Of a stretch of DNA of 64,000 bases, positions 35,932 to 45,462 are shown piece after piece. The stretch lies in the NCBI GenBank assembly GCA_002427745.1, contig DIYF01000156.1:127808-191807 (forward strand). The letters run 5' to 3'. The notes under the pieces were generated by a model, which saw only the letters and a list, made by a program, of their open reading frames with translations, was not told the DNA's origin and ran no database searches. The translations under genes were made by a program, and so were the position numbers. The first letter of the stretch is position 1; each line of letters opens with the position of its first letter. This stretch comes from Roseivirga sp. UBA6061. Lineage in GTDB: Bacteria; Bacteroidota; Bacteroidia; Cytophagales; Cyclobacteriaceae.

Positions 35932-35971
35932 AAGCCTTCTGATCGTTTAGATCAGAAGGCTTTTCTTTTTT
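35932..35971 (+). terminator. Intrinsic terminator after the 35118-35897 lipoprotein gene
   Basis: Perfect 13-bp stem (35932-35944 with 35950-35962, loop GTTTA) followed by TTCTTTTTT. Confidence 0.88.
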
Positions 35972-36013
35972 GTCATTTCGGTAAGGGAATGTCCCGGTAT
36001 CAGGCAGGGAGCA

Positions 36014-36835
36014 TTATGACTCAGATACCTTGGTGCGTTTGGCGTTGCGTTTATAAAGTAACCAGCCACAAAAGGCCAGAAGGAGTAAGGGCCAGATGTT
36101 GGCCAGGCCTATAATGACTGCTTCGATAATCCGCACACCATTATTCAATCCGTCTTTGATAGAGGAGATAAAAGTACTTTCAGCCACACTTACTGCCTCA
36201 ATGGTCTTATAGAAACCAATATTGACGGTGCTCATGGAGGTCTGGTTTTCCAGAAATCTCAGTCTGCCTTCTGCCCGTTCTATCTCCTCACGGATTTTAC
36301 CCGCCTCGGCTTCCACTTCCAGAATATCCTTGACCGTATCAGCAGTCTTGAGAATTTCAAGGTAGCGCTGCTCCAGTTTCTTTTTTGCAGCAATGCGCGC
36401 CTGAAGGTCAACGAATTCTTCTGTCACATCCTGCGATTTGATTTCGCGTTTATCGAATTTCTCGACACTTCGCGATACGGTGGCAATGAAATTATCGAAG
36501 CCGGACGAGGGTATCCTTACCGTCACGGAGTTCCAGGCCTGATGATTGTTTGTGGTAGAATGTTCATTGGCAACATAACCGCCAGCTACTTCTGCTGCCT
36601 GCTTTATGACCTCTGTAGTCTTCTGCAGGTCTTTGGTTTCAAATTCCAGTGTGCCGTTTTTGATCAGCTTGCGGGAAGTGGTAGCTTCCTCCGGGTGGGA
36701 GGGAGTTTGTTTCGGGACCTCAACGAGTTCGTCAAAGCTATCTGTGTCGGAAAAACTCAGCGTGTCATTCGGGGATTCGGAGGTAGAGCAACCAGCCATT
36801 ACCACCAGGAAGGTAAACAGGATCTTGATGTTCAT
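36014..36835 (-). CDS. DUF4349 lipoprotein
   Basis: 273 residues. Lipobox VMAGC (Cys16), a Ser/Thr-rich linker, then the DUF4349 domain: RKLIKNGTLEFETKDLQKT (about 55-73), VRIPSSGFDNFIATV, a long coiled coil (VDLQARIAAKKKLEQRYLEIL ... EEIERAEGRLRFLENQ, about 150-210) and a C-terminal membrane helix with a basic end (YKRNAKRTK). It should span the periplasm from a lipid anchor to the inner membrane helix. Function is unknown. Confidence 0.88.
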   Translation of the reverse strand: MNIKILFTFLVVMAGCSTSESPNDTLSFSDTDSFDELVEVPKQTPSHPEEATTSRKLIKNGTLEFETKDLQKTTEVIKQAAEVAGGYVANEHSTTNNHQAWNSVTVRIPSSGFDNFIATVSRSVEKFDKREIKSQDVTEEFVDLQARIAAKKKLEQRYLEILKTADTVKDILEVEAEAGKIREEIERAEGRLRFLENQTSMSTVNIGFYKTIEAVSVAESTFISSIKDGLNNGVRIIEAVIIGLANIWPLLLLAFCGWLLYKRNAKRTKVSES

Positions 36836-37258
36836 TGTAAGAGGGTTTTGATGTAGAACGAGATAGTTTAATGAATTTAACTAAATATTTAGTTGATTTA
36901 AAAATATGGCACATCAATACTGATGGCGACTCTGTGGTGGATAGTAGTGTGTGGTGGATTTGATATGTGTTTGAACGGCTCACAAGTGCACTTCAGAGCA
37001 AATTTGAGGCCGTTTTTATCCGGTTAAGATTTTTTGGCGCATAGCGTTGATTTGCTATGTGGAGATTGTGGTCATTCGCTTCAGTCTATACAAAGTCCTT
37101 GCATTTTCCTCATCTGATAGCTTGTGTGTAATAGATATAGTTTTTTGATGACCTTCTATTGATTTCTGATACTATATCATCAGAGTGCCTGCTATTTGAG
37201 CTTCCGGGTTGTAAAATACATGGCGCTGAATAGTATTAATTAACCGAATAACGTCAAC
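36836..37258. other. 423-bp intergenic region with a 16-bp palindrome
   Basis: Lies between the divergent DUF4349 and subtilase genes. AACTAAATATTTAGTT at 36879-36894 is a perfect palindrome about 45 bp before the DUF4349 start and might be an operator. The rest is AT-rich; I see no gene, no perfect TAnnTTTG box near either start, and no RNA-like fold. Confidence 0.4.
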
Positions 37259-39658
37259 ATGAAGAAAATTTTACTACTGGTCACTTTTGTGGCATGTCAT
37301 CTTTCAACAGCCCAGGAAAAGGTCTTTATGACTACCAAAAATCAGGGCAAGGTAGAGTTCGAAATCTCAGAGGAATATTTCTGGTTTGAAGCTGAATCTG
37401 TTACTGAATCTGAATTGAAATCACGTGCGGGTAATGATGAATTCAACCTTTTCTGGAATGATAGAGGCTTTTTAAAAGCTTCTGACATGAGAGGGAAAAA
37501 ATTCATTGCTTCAAAGCAGCACCTGGAGCAAAAATATGGGAGGAAAATGAAAAAACTCAATCCCGTATTTATTTACAATGGTAGAGATAAGCAGGTCATA
37601 CAGGACAGAATTCTGCTGAAGATGAACGGAGTGGCTCCGGACAGGAGACTCATCAGAAAGTTTAAAGCGGTCTTTACTCCGGTAAAGCATATGGCAGATA
37701 TGTACCTGGTAGAAGTGTCAGGGGCTGATGCTTTTGATATACTTGATGTAGTTTCTGACCTCAACAGGCAGGAATCTGTGGCCTTTGCTGAGCCTGATTT
37801 CCTGAGAATTATGGAACTGACCACTAATGATAGTTTTTACAATAATCAGTGGGGGCTTGAAAACAACGGTTCTACCGGTACGGCCGATGCTGATATTGAT
37901 GTGGAAGGAGCCTGGCAGTATACCACAGGGTCTGGGGTGAAAGTAGCCGTTTTGGACAATGGTGTAGATCTGAACCATGAAGATCTGTCGGCTAATTTAC
38001 TGACGGGTTACGATGCAACAGACAGGAGTCTGGGAGGCTATTCTCAAGGGAATGACTGGCATGGTACAGCCGTATCAGGTGTGATTGCGGCAGTAGCCAA
38101 TAATAACAAGGGAATAGCCGGTGTTGCTTACGATTCGAAGGTCATTCCTATCCGGGTGACTTATACCTCAAGGGGAGCACCAGTATTCCATGACTCCTGG
38201 GTTGTAGCAGGAATCAACGAAGCGGTTGCCCTGGGTGCCGATGTAATCAATATGTCTTTCAGGTATAGTGGAAGCGGGAGTTCTTCTGTCAACAGCGCCC
38301 TGGATAATGCGGCCAATACCGGAAGAGGAGGTTTGGGTATTGTCCTGGTAGGTGCTTCAGGAAATGACAATGCCGGTACGGTTTCAAACCCGGCCAGCAA
38401 AACGAATACACTGGCGGTAGGGGCTTCATCTTTTTGCGACAGACGCTGGTCACCGTCAGGTTGTACGCCATACCCAACAGGTACCAGTGGTAGCAACTAT
38501 GGAAGCCAGCTCGATGTAGTGGCACCCGGAAGAGACCTCTGGACCCTGGATAATATGGGCACTTTGGGTAAAAACTCAGGAAACTATGATGGCGATTTTA
38601 CCGGTACCTCGGCAGCAGCTCCTATAGTAAGTGGTATTGCTGCGCTTATCCTGTCTGTAGACCCTACACTAACAGCTGTAGAGGTAATGAACCTGATCAG
38701 AAGAAACGCAGAAAAGGTGGGAGGTTATAGTTATAGCACCACTTCAGGCAAGCCTGAGGGTACCTGGAATAATGAGATGGGTTATGGCAGAGTGAATGCC
38801 AAAGAAGCAGTTGAAGAAGCCCGCTTTGACCTGGTGGAAATTGCGGGGTCTCAATTCACCTGTATGTCGCGATCAAGTACAAGTTATAATCTGACTAACC
38901 TTCCGGCCGGTGTTACCGCCACGAGTTGGTCTTCTTCGTCCAATATTACCATCACCAGTTCGAGTGGTACAGGAGTGAACCTGAGAGCCACCCAAAATGG
39001 TTTTAGCGCCTGGGTAAGGGCTACCTTGAGTAATGGTGTTGTCATTGAACGTGATATCTGGGCAGGAAAGCCCGCTATGCCAGCCTCCATTTCAGGGCCT
39101 ACCACTGTGCAATCCGGTGCCTATGTCAACTATACCGGTACGGTAACCAACGGAGCGAGCAGCTACCAGTGGCTGGTGCCTTATCCGCATCAGGTGGTTT
39201 CATCCTTCAATATTTTTGGAGCAGACTGGCAAATGCTGAATGTCACCACCACTACCACACATCTCAATGCCTTCTCAGGAACCAGCGGGTCTGACGGATA
39301 CGTACAGTTCTCAGGAGTTAACGGTTGTGGAGTGGGTCCGGCCCGTACTATCTACGTAACCCATGATACCAGCGGTGGAGGTATAATTCCCAAGGTGGAA
39401 GGTAAAAACCTCAGAGTTGATGTGTACCCCAATCCGGCAAATGATATCGTCAATATTGAGTTGAGCTCAACAAACCGTGGAGCAGAACTGATTTCCCTGG
39501 AGCTGGTTGATCAAAGACTGGTTACTCAGTACCGAAAGGCTTTTGGTAAAGGTGTGACCAAATTCAGCCTGGATGTCAGAAATCTCGATAAAGGGATCTA
39601 TGAGCTGAGAATGAAAACAACCAATGGCCCGGTAAACAGAAGGGTGATTATTGAATAA
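37259..39658 (+). CDS. Subtilisin-like serine peptidase (S8) with type IX secretion sorting domain
   Basis: 799 residues. Signal peptide (MKKILLLVTFVACHLSTAQ), a prodomain to about 190, then the S8 catalytic domain with Asp in VAVLDNGVDLNHEDL (about 231), His in NDWHGTAVSGV (about 270) and Ser in FTGTSAAAPIVSG (about 450). Two beta-sandwich regions (about 520-710) follow, and the end is a type A sorting domain (RVDVYPNPANDIVNIELSS ... GIYELRM). It should be exported by Sec, moved across the outer membrane by the T9SS and held at or released from the surface as a protease. Confidence 0.94.
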   Translation: MKKILLLVTFVACHLSTAQEKVFMTTKNQGKVEFEISEEYFWFEAESVTESELKSRAGNDEFNLFWNDRGFLKASDMRGKKFIASKQHLEQKYGRKMKKLNPVFIYNGRDKQVIQDRILLKMNGVAPDRRLIRKFKAVFTPVKHMADMYLVEVSGADAFDILDVVSDLNRQESVAFAEPDFLRIMELTTNDSFYNNQWGLENNGSTGTADADIDVEGAWQYTTGSGVKVAVLDNGVDLNHEDLSANLLTGYDATDRSLGGYSQGNDWHGTAVSGVIAAVANNNKGIAGVAYDSKVIPIRVTYTSRGAPVFHDSWVVAGINEAVALGADVINMSFRYSGSGSSSVNSALDNAANTGRGGLGIVLVGASGNDNAGTVSNPASKTNTLAVGASSFCDRRWSPSGCTPYPTGTSGSNYGSQLDVVAPGRDLWTLDNMGTLGKNSGNYDGDFTGTSAAAPIVSGIAALILSVDPTLTAVEVMNLIRRNAEKVGGYSYSTTSGKPEGTWNNEMGYGRVNAKEAVEEARFDLVEIAGSQFTCMSRSSTSYNLTNLPAGVTATSWSSSSNITITSSSGTGVNLRATQNGFSAWVRATLSNGVVIERDIWAGKPAMPASISGPTTVQSGAYVNYTGTVTNGASSYQWLVPYPHQVVSSFNIFGADWQMLNVTTTTTHLNAFSGTSGSDGYVQFSGVNGCGVGPARTIYVTHDTSGGGIIPKVEGKNLRVDVYPNPANDIVNIELSSTNRGAELISLELVDQRLVTQYRKAFGKGVTKFSLDVRNLDKGIYELRMKTTNGPVNRRVIIE

Positions 39659-39676
39659 AAAACCAGGAGACCGGAA

Positions 39677-39713
39677 GTAGGAGGTAAGTGTTTAACTTCC
39701 TCTTACTTCCTAC
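39677..39713. terminator. Probable terminator between the convergent subtilase and fabF genes
   Basis: GTAGGAGGTAAG (39677-39688) pairs with CTTACTTCCTAC (39702-39713), 12 bp with one G-U. It sits in a pyrimidine-rich stretch to about 39765 made of loose repeats of the type CTTACCTC/ATACCTC/TCACCCC. Confidence 0.4.
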
Positions 39714-39777
39714 CTCTTACCTCATACCTCTCACCCCTTACCCCAGACTCCCTACCTCAGGAACCGAAGGTGACTCT

Positions 39778-41016
39778 TTAATACTTCTTAAACACAGCAC
39801 TGGCAATATGGCCACCAAAGCCAAAGGTATTGCTCATGGCATAGTTTACAGTTCGCTGCTGTTGCTTGCCCAGCGTCAGTTCGAATTTTCCATCCCATTC
39901 AGGGTCCACATTCTCTGTATTAATAGTAGGAGGGATAACACCTTCCCGGGTTGCCATAATACAGGCAATGGCTTCGATAGCTCCGGCTGCCCCCAGCAGG
40001 TGACCAGTCATAGATTTAGTTGCTGATATATTCAGGTCCGGATTTGTTCCGAAAACACGTTCGATGGCAATAAGCTCACTGCTGTCACCGATAGGGGTGG
40101 AGGTGGCGTGCATATTGATGTAGTCAATGTCTTCAGGGCCGATACCTGCATCATCGAGGGCTTCCATCATGCCCAGATAAGCTCCTTCACCTTCAGGATG
40201 GGTGCCGGTCAGATGGTAGGCATCTGCAGCCATACCGCCTCCGGTAATTTCTGCCAGAATGGTGGCCCCTCTGGCCAGGGCATGCTCTTCCGATTCCAGT
40301 ACCAGAGCTCCTGCTCCCTCACCCATGACAAAACCGTCACGCGCGGTATCAAAGGGTCTTGAAGCCCCCGCAGCGTTGTCATTATTGGTAGAGAGGGCCC
40401 TTGAGGCATTGAAGCCGCCAATACCTGAAGGACTGATCGGGGCTTCCGATCCACCACTGATAATCATTTCTGCTTTGCCCCATTTAATGTAGTTCATAGC
40501 ATCAATCAGCGCGGTGGTGGAGGTAGCGCAGGCCGAGATGGTGGTGAAATTCACTCCTCTCAGTCCATATTTGATCGAGATGATACCTGATGCGATATCT
40601 GCAATAATTTTAGGGATAAAGAAGGGGTTAAAGCGGGGAGTTTCATCGTTTTTAGTGTATTCAACCACCTCATTGTGAAAGGTCTGAATTCCCCCGTTAC
40701 CCGACCCCCAGATCACTCCGATCCGGTTGCGGTTAAGCTGGTCAAAGTCAATGCCTGCGTGCCTGATGGCCTCATCTACAGCTATCAGCGCATATTGTGT
40801 AAAAGGATCATAGCGCCTGGCTTCACTGCGTGGGATATGATCGTTGATGTTAATGTCCTTTAGCTCGCAGGCAAATTTTGTCTTGAACTTGGTCGTATCA
40901 AAACTGGTGATCGGGGCGGCTCCACTGGTTCCTGCTATCAGGTTCTTCCAGTATTCATCCAGTGTATTTCCTATCGGGGTCAGTGCACCCATCCCAGTAA
41001 CTACTACTTTTCTCAT
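39778..41016 (-). CDS. fabF: Beta-ketoacyl-ACP synthase II-like enzyme
   Basis: 412 residues from the ATG at 41016, the start giving the standard MRKVVVTGMGALTPIG; the frame extends 11 codons into tetR. KAS II condenses malonyl-ACP with acyl-ACP in fatty acid elongation. Catalytic Cys is in SACATSTTALID (about 164), His in MHATSTPIGD (about 304) and Lys/His in ATKSMTGHLLGAAGAIEA (about 335-341). It overlaps tetR by 4 bp (ATGA). With no acpP beside it and a private repressor, it may be an extra copy for membrane adaptation and not the housekeeping enzyme. Confidence 0.92.
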   Translation of the reverse strand: MRKVVVTGMGALTPIGNTLDEYWKNLIAGTSGAAPITSFDTTKFKTKFACELKDININDHIPRSEARRYDPFTQYALIAVDEAIRHAGIDFDQLNRNRIGVIWGSGNGGIQTFHNEVVEYTKNDETPRFNPFFIPKIIADIASGIISIKYGLRGVNFTTISACATSTTALIDAMNYIKWGKAEMIISGGSEAPISPSGIGGFNASRALSTNNDNAAGASRPFDTARDGFVMGEGAGALVLESEEHALARGATILAEITGGGMAADAYHLTGTHPEGEGAYLGMMEALDDAGIGPEDIDYINMHATSTPIGDSSELIAIERVFGTNPDLNISATKSMTGHLLGAAGAIEAIACIMATREGVIPPTINTENVDPEWDGKFELTLGKQQQRTVNYAMSNTFGFGGHIASAVFKKY

Positions 41017-41612
41017 TTGCTTGTCCTTAAATCTCTTTCTATCGTCCATTCTATGGTGTCGAGCACCCTGTAAAAGTAATTGGCCTGGTTCATAGCTTTA
41101 GCGAGCAATATGCCCCCTTCAATCATAGCTATGATACTAATGACAAACTGCTTTGTGTCTGCTTCTTTCCTGATCTCATTTTTTTCCTGGCCTGCATTTA
41201 GCAGCGCTGTCAGTTCCTTTTGCCAGCTCAGGATACTTTCCTGCACCCTTTCCTTGAGAAAGGGAAGCGTATCATCGGCTTCTACTGATGTATTCAACAG
41301 AGGGCAGCCTCCCTGCTTTGCAACCGTTTCATAGTGGTCTCGGTAAAAGTCCAGCGAAGCTTTGAGCTTAACCAGGCAAGGCCCCGGAGTGGCCAGCGCC
41401 CTGATCAGCCCTTTCTGCAGAGGTACAATGTTGTGCTCAAAACAGGCTATGGCTAACGCATCTTTATTTCCAAAGTTGCCGTAAATAGCTCCTTTGGTTA
41501 GCCCTGTGGCAATCTCAATATCAGACAAAGCCGTACCCGCATAACCCTGTCTGTTAAAAATCGGGGCTACCTGCTCAATGATATATTGACGGGTTCGTGC
41601 TGCTTTATTCAT
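41013..41612 (-). CDS. TetR-family transcriptional regulator
   Basis: 199 residues. N-terminal HTH: TRQYIIEQVAPIFNRQGYAGTAL followed by IEIATGLTKGAIYGNFGNKDALA (about 29-52). The C-terminal ligand domain has GGCPLLNTSVEADD (about 101-114), typical of the YxaF/LmrA-like branch. It is the first gene of a two-gene operon with fabF, and its promoter is covered by a perfect palindrome, so it probably represses itself and fabF and is released by a lipid-like or drug-like ligand. Confidence 0.92.
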   Translation of the reverse strand: MNKAARTRQYIIEQVAPIFNRQGYAGTALSDIEIATGLTKGAIYGNFGNKDALAIACFEHNIVPLQKGLIRALATPGPCLVKLKASLDFYRDHYETVAKQGGCPLLNTSVEADDTLPFLKERVQESILSWQKELTALLNAGQEKNEIRKEADTKQFVISIIAMIEGGILLAKAMNQANYFYRVLDTIEWTIERDLRTSK

Positions 41613-41622
41613 ATTGGAAATG

Positions 41623-41653
41623 TAAAAATATACCGATCGGTATATTTTTGCAA
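41623..41653 (-). promoter_or_regulatory. tetR-fabF promoter, TTG-N20-TATTTTTA (minus strand)
   Basis: On the minus strand TTG (plus CAA 41651-41653) lies 20 bp before TATTTTTA (plus 41623-41630). The operator fills the space between the two elements, so bound TetR would block transcription. On the plus strand a perfect TATTTTTG box (41643-41650) is also present and could serve the divergent gene at 41790, without a well-spaced TTG. Confidence 0.6.
41624..41649. promoter_or_regulatory. Perfect 26-bp palindrome, TetR operator
   Basis: Centre TACCGATCGGTA with extended A/T arms, perfectly symmetric over 26 bp, 11 bp before the tetR start. This ACCGNNCGGT core is typical of TetR-family operators. 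Confidence 0.85.
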
Positions 41654-41789
41654 GATTTGTCTTCTCTTTGTGATTTGCTACATACCAGCCCAGGCTGTCT
41701 CCCTGTATACATAGCCGCCAATTCGGGGCAATATTCTTTTTCGCAAACCATAGCCATTGTGTATCTTTTCACTTCTTAAGCATACACTG

Positions 41790-42785
41790 ATGAAAAGATT
41801 ATTCCCTGTTTTTCTCCTTGTCCTGTTCTCAACCTTTGCCTTCAGAGCACAAGCCCAGGTATATAAAGCAAATGAACCGCTGGCGCATACCTATTCTATC
41901 GTGGCACGTGATGCTCAAACCGGAGAAATGGCAGTAGGGGTACAGTCACACTGGTTTTCAGTAGGCACCTCCGTTTCCTGGGGTGAAGCCGGGGTGGGCG
42001 TTGTGGCTACCCAGTCGTTTACCAACAAGTCTTTTGGGTTGCGGGGCCTGGCCCTGCTAAAAGAAGGCAAGACCGCTCAGGAGGCACTGGATATTCTATT
42101 GAGCGATGACCCCGGAAAGGGAGTGAGGCAGGTGGCCATTCTCGACTCAAATGGTGGAGTGGCTGCTCACACCGGAGTACAGTGCATCCAGTTTGCGGGA
42201 GATCAGCAAGGCGTCAATTACTCGGTACAGGCGAATATGATGCTGAACAGTACCGTATGGAGTGCCATGGCCAAAGCCTTTGATGACAGTGAAGGCAAGC
42301 CCCTGGCTGAGCGGGTATTGCTGGCCCTGGAAGCAGCCGAAGCACAGGGAGGCGATATAAGAGGGCGTCAGTCTGCGGCTCTGATGGTAGTGGAGGGAGA
42401 AAGATCTGATGAGCCCTGGAATAATTACAAGATTAATCTGCGGGTAGATGACAGCGCTGCACCACTGCCCGAACTGCGAAGACTCTACAATGTGAAGCTG
42501 GCTTATGAGCATATGAATGCCGGTGATGTGGCAGTTGAAAACGGAGATATGCCTGAGGCGCTTGAGGAGTATGGAGCTGCTGAAGAAATGTTTCCGGATA
42601 ACCTTGAAATGAAATACTGGAAAGCGGTAGCACTTGCCAATAACAACAGACTGGAAGAGGCGTTACCCATTTTCAAGGTAATATTCAGCAAAGACCAGAA
42701 CTGGAAGGAGCTTTCAAAGCGCCTTGTACCACTGGGGTTCTTAGCCGTTACAGAAGATCAACTCGCAGAAATCCTTAAGCAGTAA
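41790..42785 (+). CDS. Secreted DUF1028 (Ntn-hydrolase-like) protein with TPR-like tail
   Basis: 331 residues from the ATG at 41790, which starts a signal peptide (MKRLFPVFLLVLFSTFAFRAQA); an upstream in-frame ATG at 41757 adds 11 residues. Residues 28-230 are DUF1028: HTYSIVARDAQTGEMAVGVQSH, GVVATQSFTN, RQVAILDSNGGVAAHTG and NYSVQANMMLN. The fold belongs to Ntn hydrolases, self-processing amidases. Residues 245-325 look like two TPR helical repeats (GDMPEALEEYGAAEEMFPDN, NNRLEEALPIFK). Substrate unknown. Confidence 0.87.
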   Translation: MKRLFPVFLLVLFSTFAFRAQAQVYKANEPLAHTYSIVARDAQTGEMAVGVQSHWFSVGTSVSWGEAGVGVVATQSFTNKSFGLRGLALLKEGKTAQEALDILLSDDPGKGVRQVAILDSNGGVAAHTGVQCIQFAGDQQGVNYSVQANMMLNSTVWSAMAKAFDDSEGKPLAERVLLALEAAEAQGGDIRGRQSAALMVVEGERSDEPWNNYKINLRVDDSAAPLPELRRLYNVKLAYEHMNAGDVAVENGDMPEALEEYGAAEEMFPDNLEMKYWKAVALANNNRLEEALPIFKVIFSKDQNWKELSKRLVPLGFLAVTEDQLAEILKQ

Positions 42786-42795
42786 AGCCTGTGAC

Positions 42796-44601
42796 TTATT
42801 GTGTGGCGATATCATATGTCTGATCATATTCTTCAGTCAGGTGAATCCAGTCAAACACCTTCGAGAAATCTTCCAGCTTGTTTCTCTGTATTTCGCGATA
42901 GCTCTGGCTGGTTTTTGAAAACTGAAGGAGCAGACGCCCCAGATCATTGATTACCTGCTCACGGTCTTTGCCTTTTCTCTTCAATACAAAGACACCGGTC
43001 TCATCAGGGTTGTCATTGAGATTTTCGATATAAGAGCCGAAACCTGAAAGATCTGAGGTGATCGTAGGCACGCCTCGTGCTATACACTCCAGCGGTGTGT
43101 ATCCCCAGGGCTCGTAGTAACTGGGGAAGACTCCCAGGTGACAGCCTCTGACAAACTGAGAATATTCCATGCCAAACAGAGGATTGGAGGGAGAGATAAA
43201 ATCGGGATGGTAGACTACTTTGACCTTGTCCAGCGGACTGTTGAACAGGCTCTCCTTTCTCAGGTCATTTACAATCGGGTCACCATCACTATTCTTCAGG
43301 TTATGTGTTACGATATAAGGCCAGTTATCAGTCTTCCATGATTGAATGGCCCTGCGATAGCGCAGGCGCCAGTAATCAGTCATAAACTGATTAAGGTCAG
43401 GCAGGCGGTGATCCTCGGTGGAAGAAGCACCGGTAATGAATAGCTGATTGGAAATTTCTTTTTCAATCGATCCGCAGGTCTTGCGGATTTCTTCCAGCAG
43501 GGCCCGGGAGTGCAGCACATCCGGATTGATAGAGTGTACTTCGGCTTTGGTGATGAAGAACATGACCACGGTTACATCTACTTTCTCCTTAACCAGCCAG
43601 TAGTTCAGTCGCTTGAGCGCCTGAATGGTAATGTCAAACCCTTTATTCTCATGCTCATAGCGACCACTTGTAAAAAGGTATACGGTTTTGTTAAGGTCGA
43701 AAGGCTGCGAGTGGAAGAAGTGTCCCATGACAAAGTCATCGATTTTAGCCCTGTATTTATCGTGACGGAGATGAATTCTGTGGTGAGAAGAAAATCTCTC
43801 CAGATTAAGTCCATTGGGCGTAACATGATGAGGTTCTGTTCCCAGCAGGTGTTTGCACTCCTCAGCAGTGATCTGGCTGACTGTCGTGAAAGCATCTGCC
43901 CATTTGGCTCCCTGCTTTTCCAGTTGATGGATGCCGGGGATACCGAACTGCTGCGCCATGGCCTCGTCATTGATATGAGGCATCTGATTGTAAAAATCAT
44001 TCGAGTTAACTGCGAGTACCCGGCCCAGTCGGGTAGCATGAGTAGTAAAGACGGTTTTGATGCCGGACTGATTCTTTTTCAGGCTAAGGATGGTACCACA
44101 GCACATCCACTCATGACCATGGAAAATGATACCTCGCCTGTCTTCCTTTTCCTCCAGGATTTTCAGGAACACATGCACCACATCGCACCATTGCAGTGAT
44201 ACATCATAGAGTGAATCATCTGTGCCGACAGGGACACCAAAATGCTCAAAGTGTTTCTTCTTGATGTTTTGCAGGCGGTTGAAAGCCCCTTCCGGGTTGA
44301 GCAGAACTGCCCTTGGGCGACCAGAAACCAGCCAGGTGCCATATTTGACCTCATAACCCATGTCTCTCATTTGGTTGACAGCCTTTCCTATGGGGGTGTC
44401 CACCTCATTCAGGTCCTCGAATTCAATGTCAATACTGTCATTCACCAATGGGCCGATGAGACAATAGTTTTTGCCCCATTTCTCAAGGGTAGCCGGTAGC
44501 TTGGAGCGGATAACGGTGTAGATACCGCCCAGCTGATTACAGACTTCCCATGAGGCTTCCAGCAAGAGGTTATTTTCAAAGGTATTGGTCGAGGTTCCCA
44601 T
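42796..44601 (-). CDS. Glycogen synthase, GT3 (eukaryotic-type)
   Basis: 601 residues from the ATG at 44601; the frame reaches 44652 only through a TTG codon. It adds glucose from a nucleotide sugar to glycogen. LLEASWEVCNQLGGIYTVI (about 11-29), TTHATRLGR, PHVTPNGLNLERF, FTSGRYEHENKGFDI and the catalytic E-x7-E in SYYEPWGYTPLECIARG (about 515-531) are GT3 features, a family shared by fungi, animals and Bacteroidota and distinct from the GT5 GlgA of most bacteria. It converges with the DUF1028 gene. Confidence 0.93.
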   Translation of the reverse strand: MGTSTNTFENNLLLEASWEVCNQLGGIYTVIRSKLPATLEKWGKNYCLIGPLVNDSIDIEFEDLNEVDTPIGKAVNQMRDMGYEVKYGTWLVSGRPRAVLLNPEGAFNRLQNIKKKHFEHFGVPVGTDDSLYDVSLQWCDVVHVFLKILEEKEDRRGIIFHGHEWMCCGTILSLKKNQSGIKTVFTTHATRLGRVLAVNSNDFYNQMPHINDEAMAQQFGIPGIHQLEKQGAKWADAFTTVSQITAEECKHLLGTEPHHVTPNGLNLERFSSHHRIHLRHDKYRAKIDDFVMGHFFHSQPFDLNKTVYLFTSGRYEHENKGFDITIQALKRLNYWLVKEKVDVTVVMFFITKAEVHSINPDVLHSRALLEEIRKTCGSIEKEISNQLFITGASSTEDHRLPDLNQFMTDYWRLRYRRAIQSWKTDNWPYIVTHNLKNSDGDPIVNDLRKESLFNSPLDKVKVVYHPDFISPSNPLFGMEYSQFVRGCHLGVFPSYYEPWGYTPLECIARGVPTITSDLSGFGSYIENLNDNPDETGVFVLKRKGKDREQVINDLGRLLLQFSKTSQSYREIQRNKLEDFSKVFDWIHLTEEYDQTYDIATQ

Positions 44602-44830
44602 GCTCTTCAGTTTACTTGCGATTAAGATATCGGAAAGCGACACGAATGACAATCGCCTTCGGTTAATTATTTGTGCTCATTAAGAAATAATGAAAGGGAG
44701 CGTTTATCGAGGAAGGGAAGGAGTGTCCCAGACCCTGAAAACCGTTTGTTATCGTTGAGAGCTTACCCTTTTTTATAGTCGGTTTGAATTGGGCTGGAGG
44801 ATTCTCTTTATTGGACACAAAGTCGAATTC

Positions 44831-45412
44831 ATGAAAATCAAAACAACATTACTCTTGCTGGTACTGCTTATGACACAGGTGGTCGTGGCTCAGGAAGATC
44901 AGGAAAAACCTGAAAGTAAAAAGAGAGAGCCAAAGCCATGGGGCAACCCGCTGATAAAGAACTATGGCAGGATTCTGGACCTCGAAAATGTGGAGCTAAA
45001 ACCCGACCCGGACCGGGAGTATAAAATAGTCATAGAGCTGGTGCATGATATGAAGAAGCCCAAAAGACTCAATTTTTCAGCCAACAATATCGCCCGCCTG
45101 ATCAACCTGCATGCTATTGGTGGAGTAAAACCGGAAAATCTCAAAGTCGCGGTGGTAGTTCACGCTCAGGCGACCAATTCTATGGTAAATCAGGAGGCCT
45201 ATCAGAAGAAATATGATGTGGAAAGCCCCTATGTAGATTTTTATAAGGAGCTGGCAGAAGCCGGTGTTGACCTGGTGGTTTGTGGTCAGTCGCTTAACCT
45301 GTTTGGTCAAAAACCTGAAAATGTATTGCCGGGTGTTAAGGTTGCTACTTCCGCACTCACAGCAGTCAGTACTTACCAGCTAAAAGGCTACGCTTATTTT
45401 AAATGGGACTAA
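44831..45412 (+). CDS. Secreted DsrE-like protein (paralogue 1)
   Basis: 193 residues from the ATG at 44831, chosen for its signal peptide (MKIKTTLLLLVLLMTQVVVAQ); the frame is open 14 codons further up. After a Lys/Glu-rich linker the DsrE-like domain runs from YKIVIELVHDMKKP (about 64) through NNIARLINLHAIGGV and LKVAVVVHAQA to VDLVVCGQSLNLFG (about 157), whose Cys matches the conserved DsrE cysteine. Cytoplasmic DsrE proteins carry persulfide sulfur; this one is exported. Its paralogue lies 0.8 kb downstream across a tandem repeat. Confidence 0.85.
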   Translation: MKIKTTLLLLVLLMTQVVVAQEDQEKPESKKREPKPWGNPLIKNYGRILDLENVELKPDPDREYKIVIELVHDMKKPKRLNFSANNIARLINLHAIGGVKPENLKVAVVVHAQATNSMVNQEAYQKKYDVESPYVDFYKELAEAGVDLVVCGQSLNLFGQKPENVLPGVKVATSALTAVSTYQLKGYAYFKWD

Positions 45413-45462
45413 GCCGGCAATTGGTTATGTGGTTAGTCAGGAAATAGTTACCGCCACTCTTA

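Noticed and set aside
43510..44199. Long plus-strand open frame (229 codons)
   Set aside because: Antisense to the GT3 glycogen synthase, whose motifs are certain; no family features of its own.
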